The notes below the pieces were generated by a model that saw nothing but the letters and a program-made list of their open reading frames with translations, searched no databases and was not told the origin of the DNA. 42,225 nucleotides of DNA, from contig NZ_CYPW01000027.1 in assembly GCF_001458175.1 (NCBI RefSeq), forward strand, positions 1-42,225, given 5' to 3'. Within the stretch, counting starts at the first letter, position 1; every line of letters begins with the position of its first letter. The DNA is from Shimia marina. Lineage in GTDB: Bacteria > Pseudomonadota > Alphaproteobacteria > Rhodobacterales > Rhodobacteraceae. The position numbers were made by a program, and so were the translations under genes. This document shows, in pieces, positions 20,545 through 28,449 of this stretch.

Positions 20545-20784
20545 TCAGCTTGGCTCTCTTTTGAGCATGTAAACCCCCTCGGGCAGATCCAAGGCCGCGG
20601 CAAGATCCTGCACCTGCGTGTTGGACAGGGTGATTTTCTGCATTCGGTCTGTGCGGGCGTCATATTGTTCGATTGTGACGCAGTCTTCGAACATGTGGAT
20701 CACCACATCTTCGCCCAAGGGAGCCGTTCCCTCGTCAACGAGTGTCACAACGGTGGAGTCAAATTCGTGCTCGATGCTGAACAT
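20545..20784 (-). CDS. small conserved hypothetical protein
   Basis: A 79-residue acidic protein starting MFSIEHEFDSTVVTLVDEG, with no signal peptide or membrane segment. It looks like a real soluble protein (balanced codon use, plausible strand-helix pattern, C-terminal LPEGVYMLKREPS), and the facing DUF167 gene ends nine bases away. I do not recognise a family. No catalytic motif is visible, and nothing nearby points to a role. Confidence 0.7.
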   Translation of the reverse strand: MFSIEHEFDSTVVTLVDEGTAPLGEDVVIHMFEDCVTIEQYDARTDRMQKITLSNTQVQDLAAALDLPEGVYMLKREPS

Positions 20785-20908
20785 AAGCTCAGCCTAACGC
20801 ATGGGGGCAAAGGTGCAAGCTTTTCCCACTGGCGTCTTTTGGGCAGGGGGCCTAAATTCAACCGAAACGTCACTGTTTTGCGCAGCGACGGTGCGACAGG
20901 AGGGTTTC

Positions 20909-21646
20909 ATGGTCCATTCAAACCGCAATCGAGCGATTGGCGCTTTGGTTTTTGCTGGGCTGGTGTTGCAAGCCTGTGTTTCGACCACAACATCTCCGTC
21001 TCCTCAGCCGGGCCCACAGGCTGCGCCACAGCCGAAGGTTGAAAAAATCAGCTACAGTCAGGCGGTGTCGCGTCTGGCGCCGATCAAGGCGCGGATGGAG
21101 CCTATTGTGGAGCGCGAATGCAAAGCACGCACAACCAGTGGCACCAATTGTGACTATCTGATTTCGGTGGACAAAGAAGAGACCAAGATCGCCAATGCCT
21201 ATCAAACATTGGATAAAAACGGTCGCCCGTTGATCATTTTCACCGCGCCCCTGATCGCCGAAACACGTAACGCGCATGAATTGGCCTTTGTCATGGGGCA
21301 TGAAGCGGCACATCACATTGGTGGCCATATTGCGCGCCAGCAGACCAACGCCAGCTTCGGTGCGCTGGCGGGAGGCTTGCTGATTGCGGCGGCGGGGGGC
21401 GATGCGAGCTCTGTGCAGGCTGCGATGGATCTTGGTGCCACAGTTGGTGCGCGCTCCTATTCCAAGCAACATGAGTTGGAAGCGGACAGTTTGGGCACGG
21501 TTTTGACCCATAAATCCGGTTATGACCCGCTTATCGGCGTGAATTTCTTTGAGCGCACGCCGGATCCAGGCAACCAGTTTTTGGGCACACACCCGCCCAA
21601 CAGCGCGCGGATCAGTGTTGTGAGACAAACGGCTGCGGGGCTTTAG
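20909..21646 (+). CDS. M48-family metallopeptidase lipoprotein
   Basis: A 245-residue protein. The N-terminal signal ends in a lipobox (LVLQAC, Cys23), so it should be lipid-anchored on the periplasmic face or the outer membrane. The zinc protease motif HEAAH is at residues 131-135, and the third ligand glutamate lies in HELEADSLG (about 188-196), as in M48 proteases. A Ser/Pro/Gln-rich linker follows the lipid anchor. In the family such proteins (BepA/LoiP-like) act in envelope quality control; that role is inferred. The ATG at 20909 follows ACAGGAGG. The YigZ-like gene begins four bases after the stop, so the two are probably co-transcribed. Confidence 0.92.
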   Translation: MVHSNRNRAIGALVFAGLVLQACVSTTTSPSPQPGPQAAPQPKVEKISYSQAVSRLAPIKARMEPIVERECKARTTSGTNCDYLISVDKEETKIANAYQTLDKNGRPLIIFTAPLIAETRNAHELAFVMGHEAAHHIGGHIARQQTNASFGALAGGLLIAAAGGDASSVQAAMDLGATVGARSYSKQHELEADSLGTVLTHKSGYDPLIGVNFFERTPDPGNQFLGTHPPNSARISVVRQTAAGL

Positions 21647-21650
21647 GCAG

Positions 21651-22004
21651 GTGTTGCAACTGACCAATGTGGTGACAGACCGCGGCAGCAAATACGCGGT
21701 GTCCGGTGGGGCTGTTACAGATCGCAAGGCTGTGGATAAGTTCCTCAAGGAGCTTAAGCGCAATAAGAAATTTGCCAAAGCGACCCACAACACCTGGGCA
21801 GCTTTGCTGAGCGATGGCACCCCTTTGAAGGGGGATGACGGTGAAAGCGGTGCGGGACTTGTGATCTTGCGCATGCTGGAGCGTGAAGAGCTGAGCGATC
21901 ATATCGTTGTTGTGACGCGCTGGTATGGTGGCGTGAAGCTTGGCGGAGACCGGTTTCGTCGGGTTCAGGACTGTGTGCGTGCTTATTTTGATACCCTGAA
22001 ATAA
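21651..22004 (+). CDS. YigZ / IMPACT N-terminal domain protein
   Basis: A 117-residue protein with the UPF0029 (Impact N-terminal) domain. It shows FLKELKRNKKFAKATHNTWA, the signature DDGESGAGLVILRMLE, and the strongly conserved VVVTRWYGGVKLGGDRFRRV. E. coli YigZ is about 205 residues with a second C-terminal domain that is missing here, so this is a single-domain form. The function is uncertain; eukaryotic IMPACT regulates translation through GCN1. It starts at GTG, four bases after the M48 protease stop, and probably relies on translational coupling. Confidence 0.85.
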   Translation: MLQLTNVVTDRGSKYAVSGGAVTDRKAVDKFLKELKRNKKFAKATHNTWAALLSDGTPLKGDDGESGAGLVILRMLEREELSDHIVVVTRWYGGVKLGGDRFRRVQDCVRAYFDTLK

Positions 22005-22260
22005 AGTCATTATTTCAATCGGTTGGACGGGTTTTTGTATCGATTAATTCTGTGTAAATTTTCGATTCCTATCAATGGATTGGGGTGTATTGAGTCGATT
22101 TATGTTCCGGTTTTCAACGACTTAAGCGCTCCAGTGGATCGATTGAAAATCCCTTAAAACATGAGGTGTGGAAAGCGCGGTCCTCGTCTGTTGATGCAAG
22201 TCAAGGGCGGCGCCTGCGCGCTTTGATAGGCTTGGGTCATCGTGATCGGGAGAGATCGGC
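22005..22260. other. AT-rich intergenic region before the Cys-motif gene trio
   Basis: These 256 bases hold no convincing gene. The first half is unusually AT-rich and contains five variants of a TCGATT-type word (for example near 22042, 22063 and 22139). It also has a TTAA-N7-TAAA string at 22044-22058, one base off a CtrA box. The region should carry the promoter of the three small genes that follow. No definite -35/-10 pair stands out. Confidence 0.5.
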
Positions 22261-22530
22261 ATGACCACGCCTGTACCGCAGAGAGAAAAGATGCGCCGCC
22301 ACACGGCGCTGTTTGATGATATGGCGCATCGTGTGGGTGTAGATCTTCAAGACAGTGCCATATCCGGTGCGCTTACAATGGATGAGATTTCTCATGCAGT
22401 TGCGCGCTGTTGTGGATGTGATGCCCCGCAGCACTGCGCCGGGCTTTTACGTCGAGAGGTGCCGATGGAGCGCCCCCCGAACTACTGCCGCAACGGTGAT
22501 TTATTGATGCGGCTCAAAGGTGACACGTAA
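22261..22530 (+). CDS. small Cys-motif protein, DUF6455-like (copy 1 of 3)
   Basis: An 89-residue soluble protein. Its predicted helical N-terminal half leads to C50-x2-C53-x5-C59 and a final cysteine at 76 in PPNYCRN. The same four-cysteine layout recurs in the next two genes, so the three are tandem paralogues. I assign the DUF6455 family from this pattern. Four spaced cysteines suggest binding of zinc or an iron-sulfur cluster, but no biochemical role is known to me. This copy has an additional cysteine (C51) and lacks the W-L after the third cysteine seen in the others. The start follows GGGAGAG. Confidence 0.78.
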   Translation: MTTPVPQREKMRRHTALFDDMAHRVGVDLQDSAISGALTMDEISHAVARCCGCDAPQHCAGLLRREVPMERPPNYCRNGDLLMRLKGDT

Positions 22531-22575
22531 AGGCTGTGGCACAAGTCGTTGATTTTATGAGTGGAAAGCGTATTT

Positions 22576-22860
22576 ATGAAACCTCTTGGAGATCGGAATA
22601 AACACTTCTGGCTGGCGCAGCGCATGGCGAAGCTGACGCAGACGGATCTTGTGGCTGCTATGGAGAGGTCTGAGCTGTCGCAGGCGGATTGGGCCGCCAT
22701 GGTGGAGCAGTGTCGCAGCTGTGCCTGGGGAGAAGGTTGCCAAAAATGGCTGGGCCGCCATGCGCTTGAGGGACCCGAACACGAAGACATCGCGCCGAGC
22801 GCCTGTGTGAACCGGACGCGATTTGACAGATTAAAAAAAGCGCTGGAGGCGCATGGATAA
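22576..22860 (+). CDS. small Cys-motif protein, DUF6455-like (copy 2 of 3)
   Basis: A 94-residue soluble protein with the paralogous layout: an N-terminal FWLAQRMAKLTQTDL helix, then C46-x2-C49-x5-C55-xxWL, and a final C77 in APSACVNRTRF. The ATG at 22576 was chosen over a GTG at 22561 because GGAAAG lies seven bases upstream. Its stop codon overlaps the next start (TAATG), so copies 2 and 3 are translationally coupled. The function is unknown; metal or cluster binding by the four cysteines is an inference. Confidence 0.82.
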   Translation: MKPLGDRNKHFWLAQRMAKLTQTDLVAAMERSELSQADWAAMVEQCRSCAWGEGCQKWLGRHALEGPEHEDIAPSACVNRTRFDRLKKALEAHG

Positions 22861-23129
22861 TGGGAACGGTTGTGCCGTTGGGCGACCCGCAGGTGCATTT
22901 CTGGCTTACGAGAAGCGTGGCGCGCGCTGTCGGGGTCTCACTGAGCGAAGCGATGGCCGAGAATACACTGAGCGCGCAGGGCTATGCGGAAATGATCACG
23001 CGGTGTCGCACCTGCCCATTTGTGGACCAGTGTCAGCATTGGTTGGGAACTCCCTCTGCGCGTCAAGAGGGGGCTCCAGAGTTCTGTATGCACAAGTCGC
23101 TGTTTGACGGTTTGCGCAATTCTCACTGA
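22860..23129 (+). CDS. small Cys-motif protein, DUF6455-like (copy 3 of 3)
   Basis: An 89-residue protein most like copy 2: HFWLTRSVARAVGVSL near the N-terminus, C49-x2-C52-x5-C58-xxWL, and C76 in PEFCMHKSLFDGL. Its ATG shares one base with the stop of copy 2. Its 3' end overlaps the convergent DCC-family gene by seven bases. The two helices before the cysteine knuckle are conserved between copies while linkers vary, as expected for old tandem duplicates. No function is known to me. Confidence 0.82.
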   Translation: MGTVVPLGDPQVHFWLTRSVARAVGVSLSEAMAENTLSAQGYAEMITRCRTCPFVDQCQHWLGTPSARQEGAPEFCMHKSLFDGLRNSH

Positions 23130-23509
23130 GAGAGTGTTTTATCTGCTTTGCGCTGTCTTCTGAGGTGAAAGACGTAAAGCGTTGGGGCGAGAAGATAATC
23201 ATAGATCAGAATGGCCCCATGCCGAATGCCCGGCACGCTCACAAGGCGCGCGAGCCAGCGGTATCTTGGCATCTCCTGCCATAGGACAATGAAGGCAGGA
23301 ATGCCATCATAAAGCGTGCCATCCTGCACCACATGCAGGCGCTTTGCCGCTATGTCTGCATCAAGGCCCCATGTTGAGAGGGCTTCTGTGTTCAGGTCAT
23401 CAAAGCCAAGTGTGATGCCGTTGTCTTCGCTGTAACTGCGATAGTGGCAGATTTCGGCATTACAGACAGGGCAGTCTGCGTTGTAAAGAATGCGTGTTTC
23501 CTGAGGCAT
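23123..23509 (-). CDS. DCC-family thiol-disulfide oxidoreductase-like protein (DUF393)
   Basis: A 128-residue protein. The N-terminal ILYNADCPVCNAEI carries the D-C-x-x-C motif (C13, C16) that defines the DCC/DUF393 family, followed by FDDLN and the GIPAFIVLWQEMPRYRWLARL segment. The C-terminal part (about residues 95-118) is hydrophobic, possibly membrane-associated. The family is thioredoxin-like and proposed to be redox-active, but no substrate is established. The start follows AAGGAGA, which lies inside a hairpin (23511-23537). It is downstream of rimO on the same strand. Confidence 0.88.
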   Translation of the reverse strand: MPQETRILYNADCPVCNAEICHYRSYSEDNGITLGFDDLNTEALSTWGLDADIAAKRLHVVQDGTLYDGIPAFIVLWQEMPRYRWLARLVSVPGIRHGAILIYDYLLAPTLYVFHLRRQRKADKTLSQ

Positions 23510-23510
23510 T

Positions 23511-23537
23511 GCGCCGTCTCCTTGAGAGTGACGGCGC
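23511..23537 (-). promoter_or_regulatory. leader hairpin containing the ribosome binding site of the DCC gene
   Basis: GCGCCGTC and GACGGCGC form a perfect 8-bp stem with an 11-nt loop. In the minus-strand mRNA, the AAGGAGA ribosome binding site spans the loop and the 3' arm, ending just before the DCC-protein ATG. It could restrict translation initiation or act as a weak terminator after rimO. Confidence 0.4.
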
Positions 23538-23543
23538 AGCTTT

Positions 23544-23564
23544 GGCGCAAGTGGTTATTGCGCC
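23544..23564 (-). terminator. stem-loop immediately after rimO
   Basis: GGCGCAA and TTGCGCC form a perfect 7-bp stem with a 7-nt loop, starting one base after the rimO stop on the minus strand. No T tract follows, so it may attenuate rather than fully terminate before the DCC gene. Confidence 0.4.
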
Positions 23565-23565
23565 T

Positions 23566-24963
23566 TCAAAGACGCCGTCCCCAAAGATCGTAGTCACCGG
23601 CTTCATCAACTTCAACGGACACAATGTCGCCCACCTTGAGCCCATCGGTGTTTTCATCGATGAACAGGTTGCCATCAATTTCCGGTGCGTCTGCTTTGGT
23701 GCGACATGTGGCGATGCCGTCCGCGTCAATGTCATCAACGAGCACCTCCATGGTCTGGCCGACTTTTGCCGCAAGTTTGGCCTCAGAGATCGCCTGAGCT
23801 TTCTCCATAAAGCGTTCCCAGCGCTCCTGTTTGACCTCAGCAGGCACATGATCGGGCAGATCATTGGAGCGCGCACCATCGACATTTTCGTATTGGAAGC
23901 AGCCCACACGATCGAGTTGGGCTTCGTCCATCCAATCCAGAAGATGCTGGAACTCTTCTTCGGTTTCACCGGGGTAGCCGACGATGAAGGTGGAGCGCAG
24001 GGTGATGTCCTGGCAGATGTCGCGCCATGCGGCGATTTCTGTCAGCGTTTTGGACGTATGGGCAGGACGCGCCATGCGTTTGAGCGTATCGGGGTGGCTG
24101 TGTTGGAACGGGATATCCAAATAGGGCAGGATCAGACCGTCCGCCATCAGTGGGATCAGCTCGCGCACATGCGGGTAGGGGTAGACGTAGTGCAGGCGCA
24201 CCCAGGCGTTAAACTGGCCCAGCTCGCGGGCCAGCTCGGTGATGTGGCTGCGCACCTCACGATCTTTCCATGGGTGCGTGGAGTATTTGCGATCCAGCCC
24301 ATAGGCAGAGGTGTCCTGAGATATCACCAAGAGTTCGCGCACGCCATTGTCCACCAGCTTTTCCGCTTCGCGCAGGATCGCATGAACTGGGCGCGAGGCC
24401 AGTTTGCCGCGCATGTCCGGAATGATGCAGAATTTGCATTTGTGATTACAGCCTTCAGAGATCTTCAGATAGCTGTAGTGGCGCGGTGTCAGGGAAACAT
24501 TCTTGGCGGGCAGCAGATCGATGAAAGGATCAGGGCTGGGAGGCACGGCGCCATGTACGGCGTCCAGCACCTGCTCATATTGATGCGGGCCGGTCACGGC
24601 GAGGACTTTGGGGTGTGTACCGGTGATGTATTCAGGCTCCGCGCCCAGACATCCCGTGACAATCACCTTCCCGTTTTCCTGAATGGCTTCGCCAATCGCC
24701 TCAAGGCTTTCTGCCTTTGCGCTGTCCAGAAATCCACAGGTGTTCACGATCACCGCATCGGCCCCGGAATAGTCGGGGGAAATGCCATAGCCCTCTGCAC
24801 GCAGGCGCGTGAGGATACGCTCGCTGTCCACCAAGGCTTTGGGACAGCCGAGGGACACCATGCCGATGGTCGGCTGGCCGGGGCGAAGATCGCTGGCGCG
24901 GGCATCCTGATGAATGCGGGCATTTGCCAAGTCGGGGCGGAGTTCTGGCGGATTGCTGGACAT
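23566..24963 (-). CDS. rimO: ribosomal protein S12 methylthiotransferase
   Basis: A 465-residue radical-SAM enzyme that adds a methylthio group to an aspartate (D89 in E. coli numbering) of ribosomal protein S12. The N-terminal UPF0004 domain has cysteines 40, 76 and 105 for the auxiliary [4Fe-4S] cluster. The radical-SAM motif CNHKCKFC (residues 172-179) binds the SAM cluster, and a C-terminal TRAM domain covers about 395-465. [17 protein letters not shown] and [11 protein letters not shown] fit RimO rather than MiaB. I chose the ATG at 24963 ([12 protein letters not shown]); an ATG three codons upstream (24972) is equally possible since neither has a strong binding site. Confidence 0.96.
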   Translation of the reverse strand: MSSNPPELRPDLANARIHQDARASDLRPGQPTIGMVSLGCPKALVDSERILTRLRAEGYGISPDYSGADAVIVNTCGFLDSAKAESLEAIGEAIQENGKVIVTGCLGAEPEYITGTHPKVLAVTGPHQYEQVLDAVHGAVPPSPDPFIDLLPAKNVSLTPRHYSYLKISEGCNHKCKFCIIPDMRGKLASRPVHAILREAEKLVDNGVRELLVISQDTSAYGLDRKYSTHPWKDREVRSHITELARELGQFNAWVRLHYVYPYPHVRELIPLMADGLILPYLDIPFQHSHPDTLKRMARPAHTSKTLTEIAAWRDICQDITLRSTFIVGYPGETEEEFQHLLDWMDEAQLDRVGCFQYENVDGARSNDLPDHVPAEVKQERWERFMEKAQAISEAKLAAKVGQTMEVLVDDIDADGIATCRTKADAPEIDGNLFIDENTDGLKVGDIVSVEVDEAGDYDLWGRRL

Positions 24964-25116
24964 GGCGCCCATATAGGCGAGCGCGCGCAGTTTGGCAAAG
25001 GGGATCGCGGCGCTTTGGGATTTCTTGTGCGTAAGGGGGCTGGCACCCCGGTCGGGGTGATTGCCAGTCGGCTTTTACAGGCATAGGCTCTCTCTGAGCA
25101 GAAAAGGAGATCCGTG

Positions 25117-27039
25117 ATGAAGCTGATCCGTGGATTGATTGGGGCGTTTGTTGTTTTGCTGATTGGCGCTGTTGTGCTTGTCGTGGCGCTGCCGGGGGAA
25201 AAACTTGCCAAATTGGCCGCAGATCAGGTGAAAGCGCAGACTGGTCGGGAGCTGAGCTTTGGTGGCCCGGTTGGGATCAGTTGGTATCCGGTCTTGGGGA
25301 TCAGCGCCGAAGATGTGCAATTTGCCAATGCGCCGTGGTCGGATCTGGGACCGATGTTTTCTGCGAAAAAAGCGGTGATTGGCGTGGATGTCATGGCTGC
25401 GCTGAGCGGGGCGGTGCGGATCAAGAACATCGAGCTGGACGCGCCGGATGTGCTTTTGCAGAAAAACGCGGAAGGTGCCGTTAATTGGACCCTGAGCGGT
25501 GTCTCTGCGGATGCGCCGGCCCCTTCACCAGATGCAGAGAGCACCGAGAGTGGCGGGGTTGCGTTACAGGACTTTGCGCTGGAGCGTTTTGTGATGAAAG
25601 ATGCGCGGGTGCGTTATCTGGAGCACGGCGGCACACGTCATGAATTTTCCGGCCTGTCCATGCAGATGCGCTGGCCGTCGCATGACAAAGCGGCAGATGT
25701 GACGCTACAGGCCGCGCCTTTTGGTCGTGCGATTGAAATGGAGGCCTCTGTCGCGGCGCCGTTGGATTTGCTGCGGGGGCAGCTGTCTTCGGTGGCGATC
25801 ACCCTGACCTCTGCTGGAGGCAGTGCGGGGTTTGACGGGCGGTTCGGCCTGACACCAGAAGCCAGCGGGCAATTGCGCCTCGCGGCACCGGATGCGGCAG
25901 CTTTCTTTGCCGCGCTTGGTACGACAGGCCCCGAGGGGCCTGTGGCCGCGTCTGGCAATGTGACTTTGACGGGCGCAGGACAGTTTTCGCTGCGGGGCGG
26001 GACGCTGGAAGCGCTGGGCAACGCACTGACGGTGCAGGCCGATGTGGATCTCGCGGTGACCCCGCCATATGTGAAGGCGCAGGTTGCCACCAACCGACTT
26101 GCTTTCGCGTCTTCTGAGACGGGCGAAGCAGCACAGACATCTTCTGCGGGGGAGGGCGGTTGGTCCACGGATGAAATTAATGCCAGCGCTTTGGGGCTGG
26201 TCAATGGCACGGTGAGTTTTGCGGCTGAGAGTATGTCGTTTGACGGTGTCGAGGTGGGGCGCACCCGCGCGACGGTCGAGATTGACCGCGCGCGTGCGGT
26301 GGTCACGATTGCAGAGATGGCAGCCTATGACGGCACTGTGGGGGGCACGTTTGTTGCCAACAACCGTGGTGGATTGTCTGTGCGCGGCGATCTGACTGTG
26401 CGCCAGATCGCGTTGCAACCCTTTTTGACGGCAACGGCGGATGTGGACAGTTTTACCGGTAAGGCAGATTTGAACACGCGGTTTTTGAGCTCTGGGCAGA
26501 GTTTGGATGCTCTGATGAACGGGCTGAGTGGAGACGGGACAATTCGCATTGGTCGCGGTACAATTGAAGGGATCGATTTGGATAGATTGTTGCGGGGGGA
26601 TGTGACCGGGGGGACCACGGTTTTTGACACCATGTCCGCCAGTTGGACAATTTCCGACGGTGTTTTGTTAAACGAGGATCTGGCGATGTCGCTGCCAAGG
26701 TTGGCTGCGACGGGGAAGGGCACCGTGGGGCTGGGGCTGCGCACAATTGATTATCTATTCACGCCACAACTGAAGGGCTCAGAGGGAGCCGCGGTGATTG
26801 TGCCGGTTAAAATCCGGGGCAGTTGGGACAACCCGAGTATTGTTCCCGATTTGGAAGCGGCGATCAAAGGGAGTTTTGATGAGGAACTAAAAGCGGTGGA
26901 AGACGATGCCGTGAAAGCGCTTGAAAAAGAGCTGGGTCTTGAGGCCAAGGAAGGTCAATCCACCGAAGACGCTTTGAAAGACAAGCTTGAAAATGAAGCG
27001 AAAAAGGGGCTGCTCAAGCTTTTGGGAGGGGGCAATTGA
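25117..27039 (+). CDS. AsmA family protein
   Basis: A 640-residue envelope protein. A single N-terminal membrane anchor (about residues 5-28) is followed by an AsmA-type periplasmic body. The N-terminal AsmA region shows VKAQTGRELSFGGPV and the repeated IKNIELDAPDVLL pattern. A long beta-rich middle leads to a C-terminal domain with FTGKADLNTRFLSSGQSL, the GDGTIRIGRGTIEGIDLDRLL segment (about residues 475-496) and KIRGSWDNPSIVPD. AsmA-like proteins are bridge-like and linked to phospholipid transport and outer-membrane homeostasis; this role is taken from the family. The C-terminal tail is Lys/Glu-rich. ATG 25117 follows AAAAGGAGA; a GTG one codon earlier also fits. Its stop overlaps the next gene's TTG start. 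Confidence 0.92.
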   Translation: MKLIRGLIGAFVVLLIGAVVLVVALPGEKLAKLAADQVKAQTGRELSFGGPVGISWYPVLGISAEDVQFANAPWSDLGPMFSAKKAVIGVDVMAALSGAVRIKNIELDAPDVLLQKNAEGAVNWTLSGVSADAPAPSPDAESTESGGVALQDFALERFVMKDARVRYLEHGGTRHEFSGLSMQMRWPSHDKAADVTLQAAPFGRAIEMEASVAAPLDLLRGQLSSVAITLTSAGGSAGFDGRFGLTPEASGQLRLAAPDAAAFFAALGTTGPEGPVAASGNVTLTGAGQFSLRGGTLEALGNALTVQADVDLAVTPPYVKAQVATNRLAFASSETGEAAQTSSAGEGGWSTDEINASALGLVNGTVSFAAESMSFDGVEVGRTRATVEIDRARAVVTIAEMAAYDGTVGGTFVANNRGGLSVRGDLTVRQIALQPFLTATADVDSFTGKADLNTRFLSSGQSLDALMNGLSGDGTIRIGRGTIEGIDLDRLLRGDVTGGTTVFDTMSASWTISDGVLLNEDLAMSLPRLAATGKGTVGLGLRTIDYLFTPQLKGSEGAAVIVPVKIRGSWDNPSIVPDLEAAIKGSFDEELKAVEDDAVKALEKELGLEAKEGQSTEDALKDKLENEAKKGLLKLLGGGN

Positions 27040-28256
27040 GACTGCTTCAAGCAGGTGCAACCCCGCCGCATCTGAACACTTTGGTTCTGTTGACCGCACT
27101 TTCGGTTCTTTCGCTTAATATGTTTTTGCCGTCGCTGGCGACAATCGCGGATGAATTTGACGCGACCTATGCTGTGGCCAATCTGGCCATGGGGGGATTT
27201 TTGGCGGCGACGGTTGTGTTGCAGATCATTTTGGGCCCGATGTCGGATCGTTTCGGACGCCGCCCGATGATGCTCTATGGGTTGGCTGTTTTTTCACTTG
27301 GCTCTGCGGGATGTTTGCTGGCACAGAGCATAGAAAGCTTTTTGTGCTGGCGTATCTTACAAGCCGCAGGCGTGGTTGGCATCGCGTTAAGCCGTGCGGT
27401 TGTGCGCGACATGCATGGGCCGCAGGAGGCCGCCAGTAAGCTTGGCTATATTTCGATGGTGATGGCTATTGCCCCCATGACCGGTCCTGCGCTGGGCGGT
27501 CTTTTGCATGAGACCTTTGGCTGGCGCGCGAATTTTGCGGTCTACCTCTTCGCAGGTGTTGGTCTTTGGCTTTTGTGTTGGCGGGATCTGGGGGAAACCA
27601 ATCTTCAGAAATCGCCAACGATGCGATCTCAATTTGCCAGCTACCCCCAACTTGTGACGTCTCGCCGGTTTTGGGGATATGCGTTGTGCAGCGGTTTTTC
27701 TGTCGCAGCGTTTTACGTTTACATCACGGCGGCTGTGTTGGTTGGGGCGCAGGTCTTTGGTTTGCGGCCTGCGGTGGTGGGTATCACCGTTGGCGCCATT
27801 GCCATTGGATTTTCCTTTGGCTCGTTTCTTTCCGGAAGGCTGGGAAAGCGGGTGCCTCTGTGGAGGTTGATGATTGCGGGGCGGATTGTTGCGCTGAGCG
27901 GGCTTTCCATCGGGTTTCTGGTCACTTGCTTGGGGGTGGTGCATCCTTTCAGTTTCGTTGGAGGCGTGATTTTTGTTGGTATTGGCAATGGGTTGACCTT
28001 GCCCGCCACCAACAGTGGCGCAATGTCCGTACGTCCGCAACTTGCCGGAAGCGCGTCAGGTCTGTCGGGAGCGTTGAGCGTGGCGCTGGGAGCGGTCCTG
28101 ACCAGTGTGAGCGGGGCTTTATTGACGCCAGACAATGGCGTGGTTTTAAGCATGGCTCTGATGATCACCTGTGTCGTGCTGTCTTTGCTCTGTGCGCTCT
28201 ATGTGCGGCGGTTGGATGTCAAAGCGCCGTTGGGCGGGATGTCTGAGGTGTCTTGA
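27036..28256 (+). CDS. Bcr/CflA-type MFS drug efflux transporter
   Basis: A 406-residue major-facilitator protein with about 12 transmembrane helices. MFS motif A is visible as GPMSDRFGRRPMMLYG after helix 2. The FLPSLATIADEF segment after helix 1 and RAVVRDMHGPQEAASKLGY are typical of the Bcr/CflA drug:H+ antiporter branch. It probably exports amphipathic drugs. It starts at TTG, which overlaps the asmA stop (TTGA) and is preceded by a strong GGAGGGGG site; the first in-frame ATG, at 27120, would delete helix 1. The pair is therefore translationally coupled with asmA. Confidence 0.9.
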   Translation: MRLLQAGATPPHLNTLVLLTALSVLSLNMFLPSLATIADEFDATYAVANLAMGGFLAATVVLQIILGPMSDRFGRRPMMLYGLAVFSLGSAGCLLAQSIESFLCWRILQAAGVVGIALSRAVVRDMHGPQEAASKLGYISMVMAIAPMTGPALGGLLHETFGWRANFAVYLFAGVGLWLLCWRDLGETNLQKSPTMRSQFASYPQLVTSRRFWGYALCSGFSVAAFYVYITAAVLVGAQVFGLRPAVVGITVGAIAIGFSFGSFLSGRLGKRVPLWRLMIAGRIVALSGLSIGFLVTCLGVVHPFSFVGGVIFVGIGNGLTLPATNSGAMSVRPQLAGSASGLSGALSVALGAVLTSVSGALLTPDNGVVLSMALMITCVVLSLLCALYVRRLDVKAPLGGMSEVS

Positions 28257-28323
28257 CGCGGTCGTCTGGCTGTGCGACCAAACGCGCATGAACACTGAAG
28301 GCATCTTTTTTGGCATCTATTAT

Positions 28324-28352
28324 CCCCTGTCCACATAGTGGCGGGGTCTTTT
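28324..28352 (+). terminator. possible terminator after the MFS gene
   Basis: CCCC...CCAC pairs with GTGG...GGGG with small bulges and is followed by TCTTTT, 68 bases past the MFS stop. The stem is imperfect, so the call is tentative. Confidence 0.35.
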
Positions 28353-28449
28353 GCATCTTCATTCGCCGCGTTTGACGGGGATGAAGCCAAAAAACCTTCC
28401 AGACAATCCATCCCCTGAGGACGAGGCCCTATAAAAGGGACCCTCTATC

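Noticed and set aside
23494-25086. 530-codon open frame on the plus strand opposite rimO
   Set aside because: rimO on the minus strand has all catalytic motifs. The antisense product has no recognisable features.
27566-28246. 226-codon open frame inside the MFS transporter gene on the same strand
   Set aside because: It is out of frame with a clear 12-helix transporter and gives a Cys/Trp/Arg-rich product without family features.
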